Below, in pieces: positions 9,198-18,927 of a stretch of DNA of 64,000 bases. Location of the stretch: positions 3,361,001-3,425,000 of the forward strand of contig NZ_OY761445.1 in the NCBI RefSeq assembly GCF_963664415.1, in the 5' to 3' direction. A program made the position numbers and the translations under genes. How positions within the stretch are numbered: the first letter of the stretch is position 1; every line of letters begins with the position of its first letter. The notes under the pieces are model-generated. The model was not told the DNA's origin, did no database searches, and was given only the letters and a program-made list of their open reading frames with translations. Source of the DNA: an uncultured Desulfobacter sp. GTDB lineage: Bacteria > Desulfobacterota > Desulfobacteria > Desulfobacterales > Desulfobacteraceae.

Positions 9198-9221
9198 AAC
9201 CATCCTTTTTTGAGGATGGTT
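9198..9221. repeat. 8-bp hairpin upstream of the SlyD-like gene
   Basis: AACCATCC (9198-9205) and GGATGGTT (9214-9221) form a perfect stem around an 8-nt loop. On the minus strand it would lie in the leader of the SlyD-like gene and is followed by CTTATTTTT, so a leader attenuator is possible. No minus-strand gene ends here for it to terminate. Confidence 0.4.
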
Positions 9222-9354
9222 TAAACAAAGTAAGTTGAAATCATAGAAGAAAAACGAAAAGATGTCCAAAAGTATTTTAAAATTTAATGTTTTCTGTTCA
9301 ATGAAATGTGGTATGGTCGGACAAGACCTATTTAAGATAAGGATAAATAATACC

Positions 9355-9516
9355 ATGGAACTTTTAAAAATTATTGCTGCAATTATTCTTCCGCCGGTAG
9401 GTGTATTTTTTCAGGTCGGCATTGGGAAGCATTTTTGGTTGAATATTCTTTTAACCCTTCTTGGTTATATTCCAGGAATTGTGCATGCCATCTGGGTAAT
9501 AGCCAAAAACAAATAA
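9355..9516 (+). CDS. small YqaE/Pmp3-family membrane protein
   Basis: A 53-aa protein with two hydrophobic segments joined by a short loop (ILPPVGVFFQVGIGKHFWLNILLTL, then YIPGIVHAIWVIAK, shown in parts). The pattern PPVGVFFQ and LGYIPGIVHAIWVI is diagnostic of the Pmp3/YqaE proteolipid family, linked in other organisms to membrane potential and stress. The ATG at 9355 was chosen over a longer upstream reading because AAGGATAA precedes it and family length (50-60 aa) fits. The gene stands alone and is followed by a strong terminator. Confidence 0.88.
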   Translation: MELLKIIAAIILPPVGVFFQVGIGKHFWLNILLTLLGYIPGIVHAIWVIAKNK

Positions 9517-9566
9517 TTTTTTGCGCAGAAATTGCGGTCTGAAACTGCTGTGACATATCAAAATTT

Positions 9567-9604
9567 AAAGGGCAGATACCGGTGTACATCGGTATCTGCC
9601 CTTT
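9567..9604. terminator. bidirectional terminator
   Basis: A perfect 15-bp stem (arms 9567-9581 and 9590-9604, AAAGGGCAGATACCG and its complement) with an 8-nt loop, followed by TTTTAT on the plus strand and preceded by AAATTT. It lies between the convergent YqaE-type gene and pruA and should end both transcripts. Confidence 0.85.
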
Positions 9605-9631
9605 TATATTATTCTAAAGAATCAGACCTGG

Positions 9632-11257
9632 TTATCCCATGAACGGATAGCCGTAATTTACGGGGGGTACCAGGGTCTCCTTGATGGTCCGGGGGGATGC
9701 CCAGCGGATCAGGTTCAGGTAGGAGCCTGCTTTGTCGTTGGTGCCGCTTTTACGGGCTCCGCCAAAGGGCTGCTGGCCGACCACAGCGCCTGTGGGTTTG
9801 TCATTGATATAAAAGTTTCCGGCGGTGTGGGTCAACCGGGCCATCAGGGCATTGACCACTTCGCGATCCCGGGCAAAAATTGCACCGGTCAGGGCATATG
9901 GGCTTGTGTTGTCCAGGATGTCCAGGGTGGCTTGAAAATCTTTATCCTCATACACATAAGCCGTGAGCACCGGTCCGAAGATCTCTTCGGCCATGGATTC
10001 ATAATCCGGTGTTTTGGCCTGGATCACGGTGGGATGAACAAAATAGCCCTTGGACTTGTCCCGCTGACCGCCGATGATCACTTCGGCATCGGAAGATGCT
10101 TCTGCCCGTGAAATGTAGCCATCGATATTATCAAAGGATTTTTCATCGATCACAGCATTCACAAAGTTTGTGAAATCGGTCACCGGGCCTACCTTGATTT
10201 CAGCTATTTTCTCTTTGAGCTGATCCTGAACGGCCGGCCACAGGGATGCCGGTACATAGAGGCGTGAACATGCAGAGCATTTCTGGCCCTGGAACTCAAA
10301 GGCCCCACGGATGATGCCGGTGACAAGTTCATCCACATCGGCACTGGCATGGGCAAAAATATAGTCTTTGCCGCCGGTTTCTCCCACAATCCTGGGATAA
10401 GAAACATAGGTTTCAATGTTTTCAGCCGCTTTTTTCCAAAGATTCTGGAATACGCCTGTGGAACCGGTGAAGTGCATGCCTGCAAAATACTTATGGGCGA
10501 ACAGAATGTCACCAATCTGGGAACCATGTCCCGGAATAAAGTTGATAACACCTTCGGGAAGGCCAGCTTCCTTCAAAATCTCCATCACATAGTAATTGGA
10601 CAAAACTGCGGTAGTGGAAGGTTTCCAAACAACAGTATTGCCCATCATGGCAGGAGAGGTGGGCAGGTTGCCGGCAATAGCCGTAAAGTTAAACGGGGTT
10701 AAGGCGAAAACAAATCCTTCAAGGGGACGGTATTCCAGGCGGTTGTAAACCCCTTTTTCGCTGAACGGCTGATTGGCGTAGATCTCTTCCATGTAGCTGA
10801 CATTGAAGCGTAAAAAGTCCACCAGCTCGCAGGTGGAGTCAATTTCAGCCTGGAAAGCATTTTTGGACTGACCCAGCATGGTTGCCGCATTTATTTTGGC
10901 CGAATATTTCTGGGAGATCAAATCCGCTGCCTTCAAAAAGATTGCCGCCCGCTCCTGCCAGTTCATAGTCTCCCATGCTGCTTTTGCTGACAGGGCTGCG
11001 TCCACAGCAGCCTTGATCTCTTTTTCACCTGCCAGGTGCACTTTACCCAGCACATGACCATGGTCATGGGGGCAGACCACATCACGTACATCACCGGTTT
11101 TAATCGCTTCACCGTTGATAATCACCGGAATTTCCACCTGCTCTGCCATCTGGCGGCCAAGCTCTGCGGACAATGCCCCACGTTCCGGGCTGCCCGGTGC
11201 AAACATCTTGACAGGTTCATTATACGGTTTTGGTATTGTAAATATGCTGTTTGTCAT
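9632..11257 (-). CDS. pruA: L-glutamate gamma-semialdehyde (1-pyrroline-5-carboxylate) dehydrogenase
   Basis: A 541-aa aldehyde dehydrogenase that oxidises glutamate semialdehyde to glutamate with NAD. The NAD-binding and catalytic region shows TPFNFTAIAGNLPTSPAMMGNTVVWKPS (in parts, 187-214), GETGGKD with the general base E293, and FQGQKCSACSRL with the nucleophile C327. The N-terminal NEPVKMFAPGSPER segment is typical of the eukaryote-like P5C dehydrogenase group of ~540 aa. ATG start with AAGGAG. It lies 30 bp downstream of the ALDH7-type gene on the same strand and forms an operon with it. No proline dehydrogenase is present, so its substrate may come from arginine or ornithine, or from a proline dehydrogenase elsewhere. 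Confidence 0.92.
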   Translation of the reverse strand: MTNSIFTIPKPYNEPVKMFAPGSPERGALSAELGRQMAEQVEIPVIINGEAIKTGDVRDVVCPHDHGHVLGKVHLAGEKEIKAAVDAALSAKAAWETMNWQERAAIFLKAADLISQKYSAKINAATMLGQSKNAFQAEIDSTCELVDFLRFNVSYMEEIYANQPFSEKGVYNRLEYRPLEGFVFALTPFNFTAIAGNLPTSPAMMGNTVVWKPSTTAVLSNYYVMEILKEAGLPEGVINFIPGHGSQIGDILFAHKYFAGMHFTGSTGVFQNLWKKAAENIETYVSYPRIVGETGGKDYIFAHASADVDELVTGIIRGAFEFQGQKCSACSRLYVPASLWPAVQDQLKEKIAEIKVGPVTDFTNFVNAVIDEKSFDNIDGYISRAEASSDAEVIIGGQRDKSKGYFVHPTVIQAKTPDYESMAEEIFGPVLTAYVYEDKDFQATLDILDNTSPYALTGAIFARDREVVNALMARLTHTAGNFYINDKPTGAVVGQQPFGGARKSGTNDKAGSYLNLIRWASPRTIKETLVPPVNYGYPFMG

Positions 11258-11287
11258 TTTATAACTCCTTTTTAAAACTATGTTGTG

Positions 11288-12847
11288 CTATCCAATATTA
11301 AATTCGATACCCTGGGCCAGCGGTAGTTCCTTGCCCCAGTTAATGGTGTTGGTTTGACGTCTCATGTACACTCTCCATGCATCGGACCCGGATTCCCGGC
11401 CACCGCCGGTCTCTTTTTCACCGCCGAATGCGCCGCCGATTTCAGCACCGGAGGTGCCCAGGTTTACGTTGGCAATGCCGCAGTCCGAGCCTTTATGTGA
11501 CAAGAACCTTTCCTGGTAATGCAGGGATGTTGTAAAAATTGCAGAAGAAAGCCCCTGGGGTACGTCATTGTGCAGTTCAAGGGCTTGATCAAATGTATTA
11601 TATTCAATGATATACAGGATGGGGGCAAAGGTTTCACTCTGGACAATGGGAAACTCATTTTTCACTTCAGCCACAGCCGGACTCACATAATGCCCGCCTT
11701 CACAACCGGCCACTTTGATCCTTTCGCCGCCGCAAAGCACGTTTCCGCCACAATCCTTTACGGCTTTCAAGGCTTCTTCCATGGCAAGAACAGCGCCGTC
11801 GTCAATCAGCGGACCCATGAGGGTATCGTCGTCCAGAGGATTGCCGACTTTGACCTGTTTGTAGGCTCTGAGCAGGTTGTTGACAAAGGTTGCTTTTACC
11901 GACGCGTGGATGATAATCCTGCGGGTAGAGGTACAGCGCTGTCCGGCTGTCCCCACAGCACCGAACAGGGTGGCCCGGACAGCCATGTCCATGTCTGCGT
12001 CCTCGGTGACGATAATGGCGTTGTTGCCGCCAAGTTCAAGTAGAGAGCGTCCGAGACGGCCACCCACCACTTCGCCCACATGTTTACCCATGGCCGTTGA
12101 GCCTGTGGCGGAAATCAGGGGCATGCGCGGGTCATGGAGCATGGGTTCGCCCACATCCTGTCTGGAACCGATGATCATGTTGAAAATACCCTCAACACCG
12201 TATTTATCAACCACAGGCGCAATGATGTTCTGGATGGCAATGCTGGTCAAAGGTGTCTTTGAGCTGGGTTTGAACACGATTGCATCACCACACACAGAGG
12301 CGATTAAACTATTCCAGGACCATGGGGCCGCAGGAAAATTAAACGAGGTGATCAGACCGACAATCCCCAAAGGATGCCATTGTTCGTACATCCGATGTTC
12401 GGGCCGTTCGGAATGCATGGTCAGGCCATAAAGCTGCCGGCTCAGGCCCATGGCGAAATCGGCAATGTCAATCATCTCCTGGACTTCTCCCTCGCCTTCA
12501 GCCTTGATTTTACCGACTTCAAGGGCGATCAGGGCGCCCAGGGCCTTTTTATTTACCCGTAACGCATCTCCGATTTCACGGACCATCTCCCCGCGCCGGG
12601 GAGCAGGCATCATGCGAAATATCTTAAACGCGGCCAGGGCTTTTTCCATCACAGCGTCATAATCTTTTTTTTCAGCCATCAGAACACTCGCAATGGGCTT
12701 GCCGTTGATGGGGGAATAAGAGACAAGCGCTTTGCCTTTTGTTTCAAGCCAGCCGCTGCTGCCACCGGTTGTGGCACCGAAATTGACGGATTTAATCCCA
12801 AGGACATCAAGAATTTGTTTTATTTCTGCATTAAATGCGCCGCCCAT
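11288..12847 (-). CDS. ALDH7-type aldehyde dehydrogenase (aminoadipate semialdehyde / piperideine-6-carboxylate dehydrogenase-like)
   Basis: About 519 aa of the ALDH7 (antiquitin/AmaB) family. Motifs: SFNFPAAPWSWNSLIASVCGD, FKPSSKTPLTS, ELGGNNAIIV with the general base E271, and TAGQRCTSTRR with the catalytic C305. The C-terminal SGAEIGGAFGGEKETGGGRESGSDAW signature is characteristic of ALDH7. Members oxidise alpha-aminoadipate semialdehyde in lysine breakdown, though some act on other aldehydes. The ATG at 12847 was chosen because AGGAGGT lies 8 nt upstream; the GTG further up overlaps that ribosome site. The gene leads the pruA operon and faces a divergent LysR regulator, so the pair may be induced by an amino acid or its semialdehyde. 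Confidence 0.85.
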   Translation of the reverse strand: MGGAFNAEIKQILDVLGIKSVNFGATTGGSSGWLETKGKALVSYSPINGKPIASVLMAEKKDYDAVMEKALAAFKIFRMMPAPRRGEMVREIGDALRVNKKALGALIALEVGKIKAEGEGEVQEMIDIADFAMGLSRQLYGLTMHSERPEHRMYEQWHPLGIVGLITSFNFPAAPWSWNSLIASVCGDAIVFKPSSKTPLTSIAIQNIIAPVVDKYGVEGIFNMIIGSRQDVGEPMLHDPRMPLISATGSTAMGKHVGEVVGGRLGRSLLELGGNNAIIVTEDADMDMAVRATLFGAVGTAGQRCTSTRRIIIHASVKATFVNNLLRAYKQVKVGNPLDDDTLMGPLIDDGAVLAMEEALKAVKDCGGNVLCGGERIKVAGCEGGHYVSPAVAEVKNEFPIVQSETFAPILYIIEYNTFDQALELHNDVPQGLSSAIFTTSLHYQERFLSHKGSDCGIANVNLGTSGAEIGGAFGGEKETGGGRESGSDAWRVYMRRQTNTINWGKELPLAQGIEFNIG

Positions 12848-12971
12848 ATAAAGCACCTCCTGATGATATTATTAATGATTAAACTATCTTATTGTAATAT
12901 ACTGCCAAACAGACTAAAGTAAAATTCATAATATTTATTATAACAATGAACAGAATTCATACTTGAAAATT
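12848..12971. promoter_or_regulatory. divergent promoter region with candidate LysR site
   Basis: This AT-rich stretch separates the ALDH operon from the LysR gene. It holds the palindrome ATAATA-TT-TATTAT (12928-12941), within a larger TTCAT...ATGAA symmetry (12925-12949). LysR-type regulators commonly bind such sites in the shared region next to their own gene. The assignment is inference from position and symmetry. Confidence 0.45.
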
Positions 12972-13868
12972 ATGGACCTTTACCACTTAAAAACCTTTTT
13001 CGTCCTGGCCAAGGAAAAAAATTTTACCCAAGCAGCCCGGCGGCTTTTCGTCACCCAGTCAGCCGTCAGCCATGCGATTAAAAAACTTGAAAGCTCAATA
13101 GACACGCCCTTATTTATCCGCCAGGGAAAAACCATGGACCTGACCCCGGCCGGCCACATTTTGTTCCGGTCTTGTGAAAAAATTTTCTATGAAATTGAAA
13201 AATCGGATCAGGAGATATCCACCTATCGAAAAAAAGCGTTGGTCACCATCCGTATAGGCTCCACGGTTGAGTTCGGCGCATCCATTCTGATCAACCATAT
13301 CAAACCATTTCTGGACACACATCCGGAAATTCACCTGGATTTTTATCTCTCTGCAGACCTTGAAATACCACTGCTCAGAGACGAAGTGGACCTGATCATT
13401 GATTGCGTGGCCCATGAGCTGCCCTCCATTGAACGCATTTACCTCTTCCAGGAGCAGTATGTCACCATTGCTGCTCCGGATTTTCTTGAGCGCCACCAGA
13501 TATCAGGTATCGACGATCTGGCCCAGGTAAACATTTTGTCCAGCGACAAACACCTGGCCTGGTGGCGAAATTTTATAACCGCCATCCCCGAAGACAAACG
13601 CTCCTGCTTTAAAAACGTCGTACAGATCAATCACATCAGGGGAATCATCAACGCGGCCATGTCCGGCCTAGGCATCGGATTTGTGCCGAAATACACCGTG
13701 ATCAGAGAGCTTGAAGAAAAAAGTCTTGTGGATCCGTTCCCGCAAATCCAGCCCAACGCGGATCATTTCAATATCTTCATCAAAAAGGAAAAACTGGAGT
13801 TTATAAAAAATAAGGCCCTTATTAACTACCTGACCCAAATCAAACCCAGTGAATTCGGGGTGGGGTAG
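12972..13868 (+). CDS. LysR-family transcriptional regulator
   Basis: About 298 aa. The N-terminal winged helix-turn-helix is clear: YHLKTFFVLAKEKNFTQAARRLFVTQSAVSHAIKKLE (shown in parts; residues ~2-60), with the usual FTQAA and QSAVS recognition positions. The rest is the periplasmic-binding-like effector domain (from IRIGSTVEFGA onward). The ATG at 12972 was preferred to the TTG three codons upstream. It is transcribed away from the ALDH7-pruA operon and is the obvious candidate regulator. The effector is unknown. Confidence 0.88.
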   Translation: MDLYHLKTFFVLAKEKNFTQAARRLFVTQSAVSHAIKKLESSIDTPLFIRQGKTMDLTPAGHILFRSCEKIFYEIEKSDQEISTYRKKALVTIRIGSTVEFGASILINHIKPFLDTHPEIHLDFYLSADLEIPLLRDEVDLIIDCVAHELPSIERIYLFQEQYVTIAAPDFLERHQISGIDDLAQVNILSSDKHLAWWRNFITAIPEDKRSCFKNVVQINHIRGIINAAMSGLGIGFVPKYTVIRELEEKSLVDPFPQIQPNADHFNIFIKKEKLEFIKNKALINYLTQIKPSEFGVG

Positions 13869-13921
13869 GCCAGATCATATGCCTCAATGGTACATAAAAA
13901 TTTTATAAAAAGGAATGGAAT

Positions 13922-15331
13922 TTATTGATACGAACCGAATCCAGGAAGATTGTACTTATTGAGCAATGCGTACAATCGGGCCTGGGAGACGCCTGATAAC
14001 CGACAGGCGGTTTTCCTGTCGCCACCGGCCTTTTCCATTAAACGGGTCAGATAATTTTTCTCCAGCCGCTCCCGACAGGCATTCAGGGAAGGAAAATCCT
14101 TATCATTATCCAGGGCCTCGTCGGCTATCGACTCAGAATCCTGCCCCCCGTCAGGTGCCCGAAACGATAATGTGGAAAGTCTGTAATTAGGCGGAAGGTG
14201 TTTAGGCACAAGGGTGGGATCGCTGCCGGCTGACGCCAGCATGTACTCCAAAACATTGAGAAGCTCCCTGATATTGCCGGGCCAGGGGTTTGCCGTCAAT
14301 GTTTCAAGCAACTCTTTGGATATCGCCTTTGGCTCAAGATTATATCGGTTTGAAAGCTCATGAACCTTTTTTAAAACAATTTCTTCAATATCGTTTCCCC
14401 TGTCGCGCAGCGGCGGCAGATAAATTTCCATGGCCCTTATCCGATATAAAAAATCCTCCCTGAAAAGGTTATCTTTAAGCAGCTGATCAAGGTCAAGATT
14501 TGTGGCGGAAATCAAACGGATATCCACTTTTATCTCTTTGTTCCCGCCAAGGCGGCGCACAGATCTCTCCTGAAGCGTTCTCAGCAATGCTTTCTGGATT
14601 GACAGCGGCAAATCACCGACCTCATCAAGCATCAGCGTACCGCCATCCGCCTGAACAATCAGGCCGTCCTGTTTGTATACGGCACCTGTAAACGCGCCTT
14701 TTTCATGCCCGAAAAGGGTACTTTCAATCAAAGACTCGGTCAACGAAGCGCAGTCAACCGCCACAAAAGGTTTTGCAGCCCGCTTACTGTTTTCATGGAC
14801 CGCTTTGGCAAACAACTCTTTACCGGTTCCGGTTTCTCCAGTGACCAGAACGCCGACATCGGTTGAGGCGGCTTTGCCCACCTCTTCCAGACATCTTTTC
14901 AGGGCAGGGGAGTCACCGATAATTTTAGATCGTTTCAAAACAACCAGTTCCCGGGATGAAAGCCTCTCCTTTCGATAGTCCAGGGCACGTTGAATGGGAA
15001 GGCTGACATCATCAAGGCGAAACGGTTTCTGCACAAAATCCCAGGCCCCTTTTTTAAATGCCATCTCAGCCCCTCGGGCATCGCCGGTGCCCGTAATGAT
15101 TATTATTTCCGGGGCAGAGGGCAGTGTCACAAGATCATGCATAATATCCAGTCCATTGCCGTCCGGCAACTCAAGATCAAGCAAAATGATGTCAAAATCA
15201 TTTTGGGTGCTCAAGGCCTCTGCCTCTTTTGCAGTTTCGGCCGTAAACGTTTTGCAATCCATCTTTTCAAGAAGGGTTTCAAAAAACAGACGAATGTTCG
15301 GGTCATCATCAATGATCAGCGCACGAAACAT
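13922..15331 (-). CDS. sigma-54-dependent response regulator (NtrC family)
   Basis: A 469-aa regulator. Receiver domain at residues 1-120 with phospho-acceptor D52 (LLDLELPDGNG). AAA+ domain from about 138, with Walker A GETGTGKE (165-172), the sigma-54 contact loop GAFTGA (212-217) and Walker B LMLDEVGDL. Fis-type helix-turn-helix at the C-terminus (RKTACRLSGVSQARLYALLNKY). It should open sigma-54 promoters when phosphorylated. It starts 11 bp after the end of the hybrid kinase gene, so the two form a kinase-regulator operon. The target genes cannot be identified here. Confidence 0.92.
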   Translation of the reverse strand: MFRALIIDDDPNIRLFFETLLEKMDCKTFTAETAKEAEALSTQNDFDIILLDLELPDGNGLDIMHDLVTLPSAPEIIIITGTGDARGAEMAFKKGAWDFVQKPFRLDDVSLPIQRALDYRKERLSSRELVVLKRSKIIGDSPALKRCLEEVGKAASTDVGVLVTGETGTGKELFAKAVHENSKRAAKPFVAVDCASLTESLIESTLFGHEKGAFTGAVYKQDGLIVQADGGTLMLDEVGDLPLSIQKALLRTLQERSVRRLGGNKEIKVDIRLISATNLDLDQLLKDNLFREDFLYRIRAMEIYLPPLRDRGNDIEEIVLKKVHELSNRYNLEPKAISKELLETLTANPWPGNIRELLNVLEYMLASAGSDPTLVPKHLPPNYRLSTLSFRAPDGGQDSESIADEALDNDKDFPSLNACRERLEKNYLTRLMEKAGGDRKTACRLSGVSQARLYALLNKYNLPGFGSYQ

Positions 15332-15342
15332 AAAAACCTTTT

Positions 15343-18006
15343 TTAGTTTGTTTTCATCGCTTTTGCGATGGTTAATGACAGCTCTGCTGACGTCATGGGC
15401 TTCATCACCATATCGTCAATCCCGGCGTCCCTGCACTTTTCTTTTGCCAGGCCCTGGCTGAACCCTGTGGCTAAAACGACAGCAATCTCCGAATTGATCT
15501 TTTTGATTTGTTTTGCCAGCTCAAAACCGTCCAAACGGGGCATTGTCATATCTGTCAAGACCAGGTCATAATGTGACGGGTTATTTTTCACATTTTCAAG
15601 GGCTTTGGTACTGTCGGTTTCCATAACGGCATAATACCCCAGTATGGTCAAGATCTCACAAGCGCTTTCGGCAATCTCTTGTTCATCATCAACCACCAGG
15701 ATATTGCCCTGGCCTTTTTTTAATCCGGTATTTACGTCTGCGTCAACCAACGGCCTCTGATCATGCTCCGGCAATAGAATTCTGAATGTTGTCCCAACAT
15801 CGACCTCACTGTAAACCGATATTGCGCCATTCATCTCTTTTATGATCCCATACACCGTAGCCAGTCCCATTCCGGTTCCTTCTCCGCGCCGCTTGGTCGT
15901 AAAAAAAGGATCAAAAATACGGTCAAGGTACTTTTTATGAATGCCGCTTCCGGTATCAGAGATTACCAGTTCAATAAATTCCCCTGTCGAGATCTTCCCC
16001 AAAAAACCGATCTGGGTGTCATCAAGTTTAATTCGGTCTAAAATAATCTCCAAAACCCCGCCGTGATCTTTCATGGCATAACCCGCGTTGGTAAAAACGC
16101 CTATAATCACCTGATATATCTGGGTTGCATCACCAAACACCCAGCCCTGTTCAAGTCTTAAATCATGGCGAACGTCGATACTTGCCGGCAGGGAAGCGCG
16201 TATGAATTTTAAAGATTCCTTAATAATGGGTTTAATATCGGTGGGCTGCTTTTCAACCTCAGATTTTCTGCTGAACGTCAGGATATGCCTGACCAAATCC
16301 CTGGCTCTCAGACTGGAAGACGAAACTCGGTTTAAATATTTTTTCAATGTCTCGTTGTCTTTTGCTTCATGAATTGCAAGATCGGTAAACCCCATTATGC
16401 CTGAAAGGATATTATTAAAATCATGGGCTATACCGCCGGCCAAGACCCCAATGGCCTCCATTTTTCTTGCCTGATCGAGATGCTGCTGGAGCGTTTCACG
16501 CTCTTCATCCGCCTGTATCCGGTCTGATATATCCTGAAGAGCACCTAACGCGCATGTGATTTTTCCGGTATTATCCCTGATGGCCTCTCCGGTGGCATGG
16601 ACCCAACGGCGACGTCCTTTGGCCGTGATGATTTCAAACTCTTCATCAAGGCTTTGGCCGCCCTCCATACACCGGTGGTAGGCGTCCAGAATTTTTTCCC
16701 GCCACTCGGGGGCAATAAAACAGGTTATCTCATCAAATGTCTGGGGGGAAGAGGCGTCTCGTTCATGGATGACATTCATTTCATCCGACCATATAATCAC
16801 CTGGCTATGAATATCAACACTCCAGGCGCCGACCTTTGCAATTCGCCCGGCCTCACGCATCAGTTTCGTCGTCAGCTGCAACGCCGCATCGGCACGTTTA
16901 CGATCCGAAATATCCCTTGAAATGCCCAGTATTGCATCGGGTTCGCCTTGTTCATTTCGCAAAAACCCGGCTGAAATTTCAACCCAAATCGTTGTACCGT
17001 CCTTTTTAATTAATTCGAGTTCAACTGCCTCTAACCGGGTTGAATTCCCAGCGCCTTCAAACTCTTCCTCAAGCGCTTCTGCAATAATTACGGGAATCTG
17101 CTTTAATGATTCCTCGGTCATGTAGTCTTTCATATCCAACCCCAAAAACTGGGAAGGCGTATATCCCAAAAGAGATTCCATGGACGGGCTGACATAACGA
17201 AAATTTAAATCCGGAAACTGCATAATCCAAATCGTATCGGTGGCATTTTCCGCAAGCAGCCGATATCTTTCTTCACTCTTTTTTAATTCGATTTCAGCTT
17301 TTTTCCCCTGCAGTATTTTCCACATCCCGTCCATCATCAAATGCAACTGGCGAATGTCTGAATCGTTATACGCCTCTTTTTTATTTCCCACATTGATCAA
17401 TGCCACAAGTTTATCATTCTCAAAAGCCGGGGCGCTCATTACCCGGGAAAATTTGACATCACACCGACACACTTTATGTCTGGAGAGCGGCGCATACTTT
17501 TCATAATCGTTGACCACCAAGACGCGGCCCACTTTCTCAACTTCCGCCCAAAGACCGGTCTCTCTTATCTTACAAGGCAATTCGTCACCGCAGTCTGTGT
17601 CATTTACGGATTCTTTGGGCCAAATGTGCATAGTCAATTCCTGCTGATTTTCATTTAAAAAGGCCAGGCACCCAAATTCGCTCTGGGTTAACTGACAGGC
17701 TTGCACCAAAGCAAATTCTGCAAGGACGGTGATTGATTCTTCGGTCATCTGGCTTAATTCAAGAAGTTTTTTCAAACGCAGTTCATCCAGCGTTTTATCG
17801 GCGGCAGCCTGCCTGTGCTGCCGTTCAATCCGGACGACCAGTTTTGTAATATAAATAGAGACAAGGATCGTAAAAATAAGAACCGCAGCACAGATAATTA
17901 TAAATTCTTTGGGGATCAAAACAAAAAAAAGAGTTAGAACAAAAATAAGGTCGGTGGCATACAAGGCGATGAGAATTCGATGATAGTTGGATATTTTCTT
18001 CATCAT
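15343..18006 (-). CDS. membrane hybrid sensor histidine kinase (GAF-PAS-PAS-HisKA-HATPase-REC)
   Basis: About 887 aa. Two N-terminal membrane helices with almost no periplasmic loop (ILIALYATDLIFVLTLFFVL, then IIICAAVLIFTILVSIYI). A cytoplasmic GAF domain rich in cysteines (DCGDELPC, KVCRCD), two PAS/PAC domains, the HisKA phospho-acceptor GGIAHDFNNILSGI, an HATPase with DTGSGI and GTGMGLATVYG, and a C-terminal receiver (VVDDE..., phospho-acceptor in VLTDMTMPRLDG). ATG at 18006 was chosen (AGG upstream); a TTG at 18072 would add 22 residues. The short membrane part suggests sensing by the cytoplasmic GAF/PAS domains. The adjacent sigma-54 regulator is the likely partner, with the receiver possibly modulating the phosphorelay. 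Confidence 0.88.
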   Translation of the reverse strand: MMKKISNYHRILIALYATDLIFVLTLFFVLIPKEFIIICAAVLIFTILVSIYITKLVVRIERQHRQAAADKTLDELRLKKLLELSQMTEESITVLAEFALVQACQLTQSEFGCLAFLNENQQELTMHIWPKESVNDTDCGDELPCKIRETGLWAEVEKVGRVLVVNDYEKYAPLSRHKVCRCDVKFSRVMSAPAFENDKLVALINVGNKKEAYNDSDIRQLHLMMDGMWKILQGKKAEIELKKSEERYRLLAENATDTIWIMQFPDLNFRYVSPSMESLLGYTPSQFLGLDMKDYMTEESLKQIPVIIAEALEEEFEGAGNSTRLEAVELELIKKDGTTIWVEISAGFLRNEQGEPDAILGISRDISDRKRADAALQLTTKLMREAGRIAKVGAWSVDIHSQVIIWSDEMNVIHERDASSPQTFDEITCFIAPEWREKILDAYHRCMEGGQSLDEEFEIITAKGRRRWVHATGEAIRDNTGKITCALGALQDISDRIQADEERETLQQHLDQARKMEAIGVLAGGIAHDFNNILSGIMGFTDLAIHEAKDNETLKKYLNRVSSSSLRARDLVRHILTFSRKSEVEKQPTDIKPIIKESLKFIRASLPASIDVRHDLRLEQGWVFGDATQIYQVIIGVFTNAGYAMKDHGGVLEIILDRIKLDDTQIGFLGKISTGEFIELVISDTGSGIHKKYLDRIFDPFFTTKRRGEGTGMGLATVYGIIKEMNGAISVYSEVDVGTTFRILLPEHDQRPLVDADVNTGLKKGQGNILVVDDEQEIAESACEILTILGYYAVMETDSTKALENVKNNPSHYDLVLTDMTMPRLDGFELAKQIKKINSEIAVVLATGFSQGLAKEKCRDAGIDDMVMKPMTSAELSLTIAKAMKTN

Positions 18007-18152
18007 TGCGAACCTGTCAGCAGATTTAGGATTAGACTTGAGCTTATTCTTTTCATCAATAGCGCCATTCAATCCATCTTTTTTGAAATGATAATAGTTT
18101 ATATTAACATCTCAATTTATTGCGTCAACAAACTAAAAATGGAAACAGGTCA

Positions 18153-18866
18153 TCAAGACGAAAGATTGCGCAGAAAAGTAAATTCGCCCGCTTCTTTTTT
18201 TAACCGATACAAAGCCGCAGGACGTCCCCCCTGAACTAGTTTTTCGCCTGTGTCCACCAACAACCCGGCCTTCTCAATACGGCGCCTGAAAGATTTTTTT
18301 TGAATCTGCCTGCCGATGAGCAGTTCGTGCAACTGCTGCAGCTGGGGCAGGGTAAATTTTTCCGGTAGCCCATAGGCCGGAACAATGGAATAAAGGGCCT
18401 TCTGCCGCAGCCGTTCCCGGGCTGTGTCAATAATTGTGGCATGGTCAAATGCCAGATGGATAGCCTGCAAATCTTCAATATTGATCCACCCGGCATCGGA
18501 AACGGTATCCACAGATATTTTACAGTTCTGGTAGGCGATGAGCGCCGTGTAACAGACGGTTACGGACCAGCCACGCTTATCACGGGCATCATTGCCGATG
18601 GTGCACAACTGCTCAATATAGGGCGGCACCACCCCTGTTTTTTCCTTTAATTTCCTTGCAACTGTATGTTCCAGGGTTTTATCCGCCACAGGATCGATAA
18701 ACCCTCCAGGCAGGCCCCACTTCCCCTGGTCCGGGTGGTTTGAACGCTGCACTAAAAGCACTTTCAGACATTGTTCATGATAGGTGAAAAGCACGGGGTC
18801 CACACTGATCAGCGGTGTGTCAAATCCGCGCCTGTCATACTGTTCAAGATAGGTTTTCTCGTCCAT
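18153..18866 (-). CDS. NrtR-like transcriptional regulator (Nudix fold plus winged helix)
   Basis: A 237-aa protein with a Nudix-fold N-terminal domain and a C-terminal winged-helix region (FTLPQLQQLHELLIGRQIQKKSFRRRI, shown for its key residues KKSFRRRI), as in NrtR repressors of NAD metabolism. The Nudix box is degenerate: the usual RE..EE.G core reads RKLKEKTG, so catalytic glutamates are lost. That fits a ligand-sensing regulator rather than a hydrolase; NrtR binds ADP-ribose. It is divergent from an SPFH gene and an NAD-kinase-fold gene, and the shared region contains symmetric repeats. That context supports a role in controlling that pair. Confidence 0.82.
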   Translation of the reverse strand: MDEKTYLEQYDRRGFDTPLISVDPVLFTYHEQCLKVLLVQRSNHPDQGKWGLPGGFIDPVADKTLEHTVARKLKEKTGVVPPYIEQLCTIGNDARDKRGWSVTVCYTALIAYQNCKISVDTVSDAGWINIEDLQAIHLAFDHATIIDTARERLRQKALYSIVPAYGLPEKFTLPQLQQLHELLIGRQIQKKSFRRRIEKAGLLVDTGEKLVQGGRPAALYRLKKEAGEFTFLRNLSS

Positions 18867-18927
18867 ATTGCCAACGTATTCAAGATTAAGTTTCCACCAC
18901 TTTAACGTGTTCTTTAACCGGGGACAA

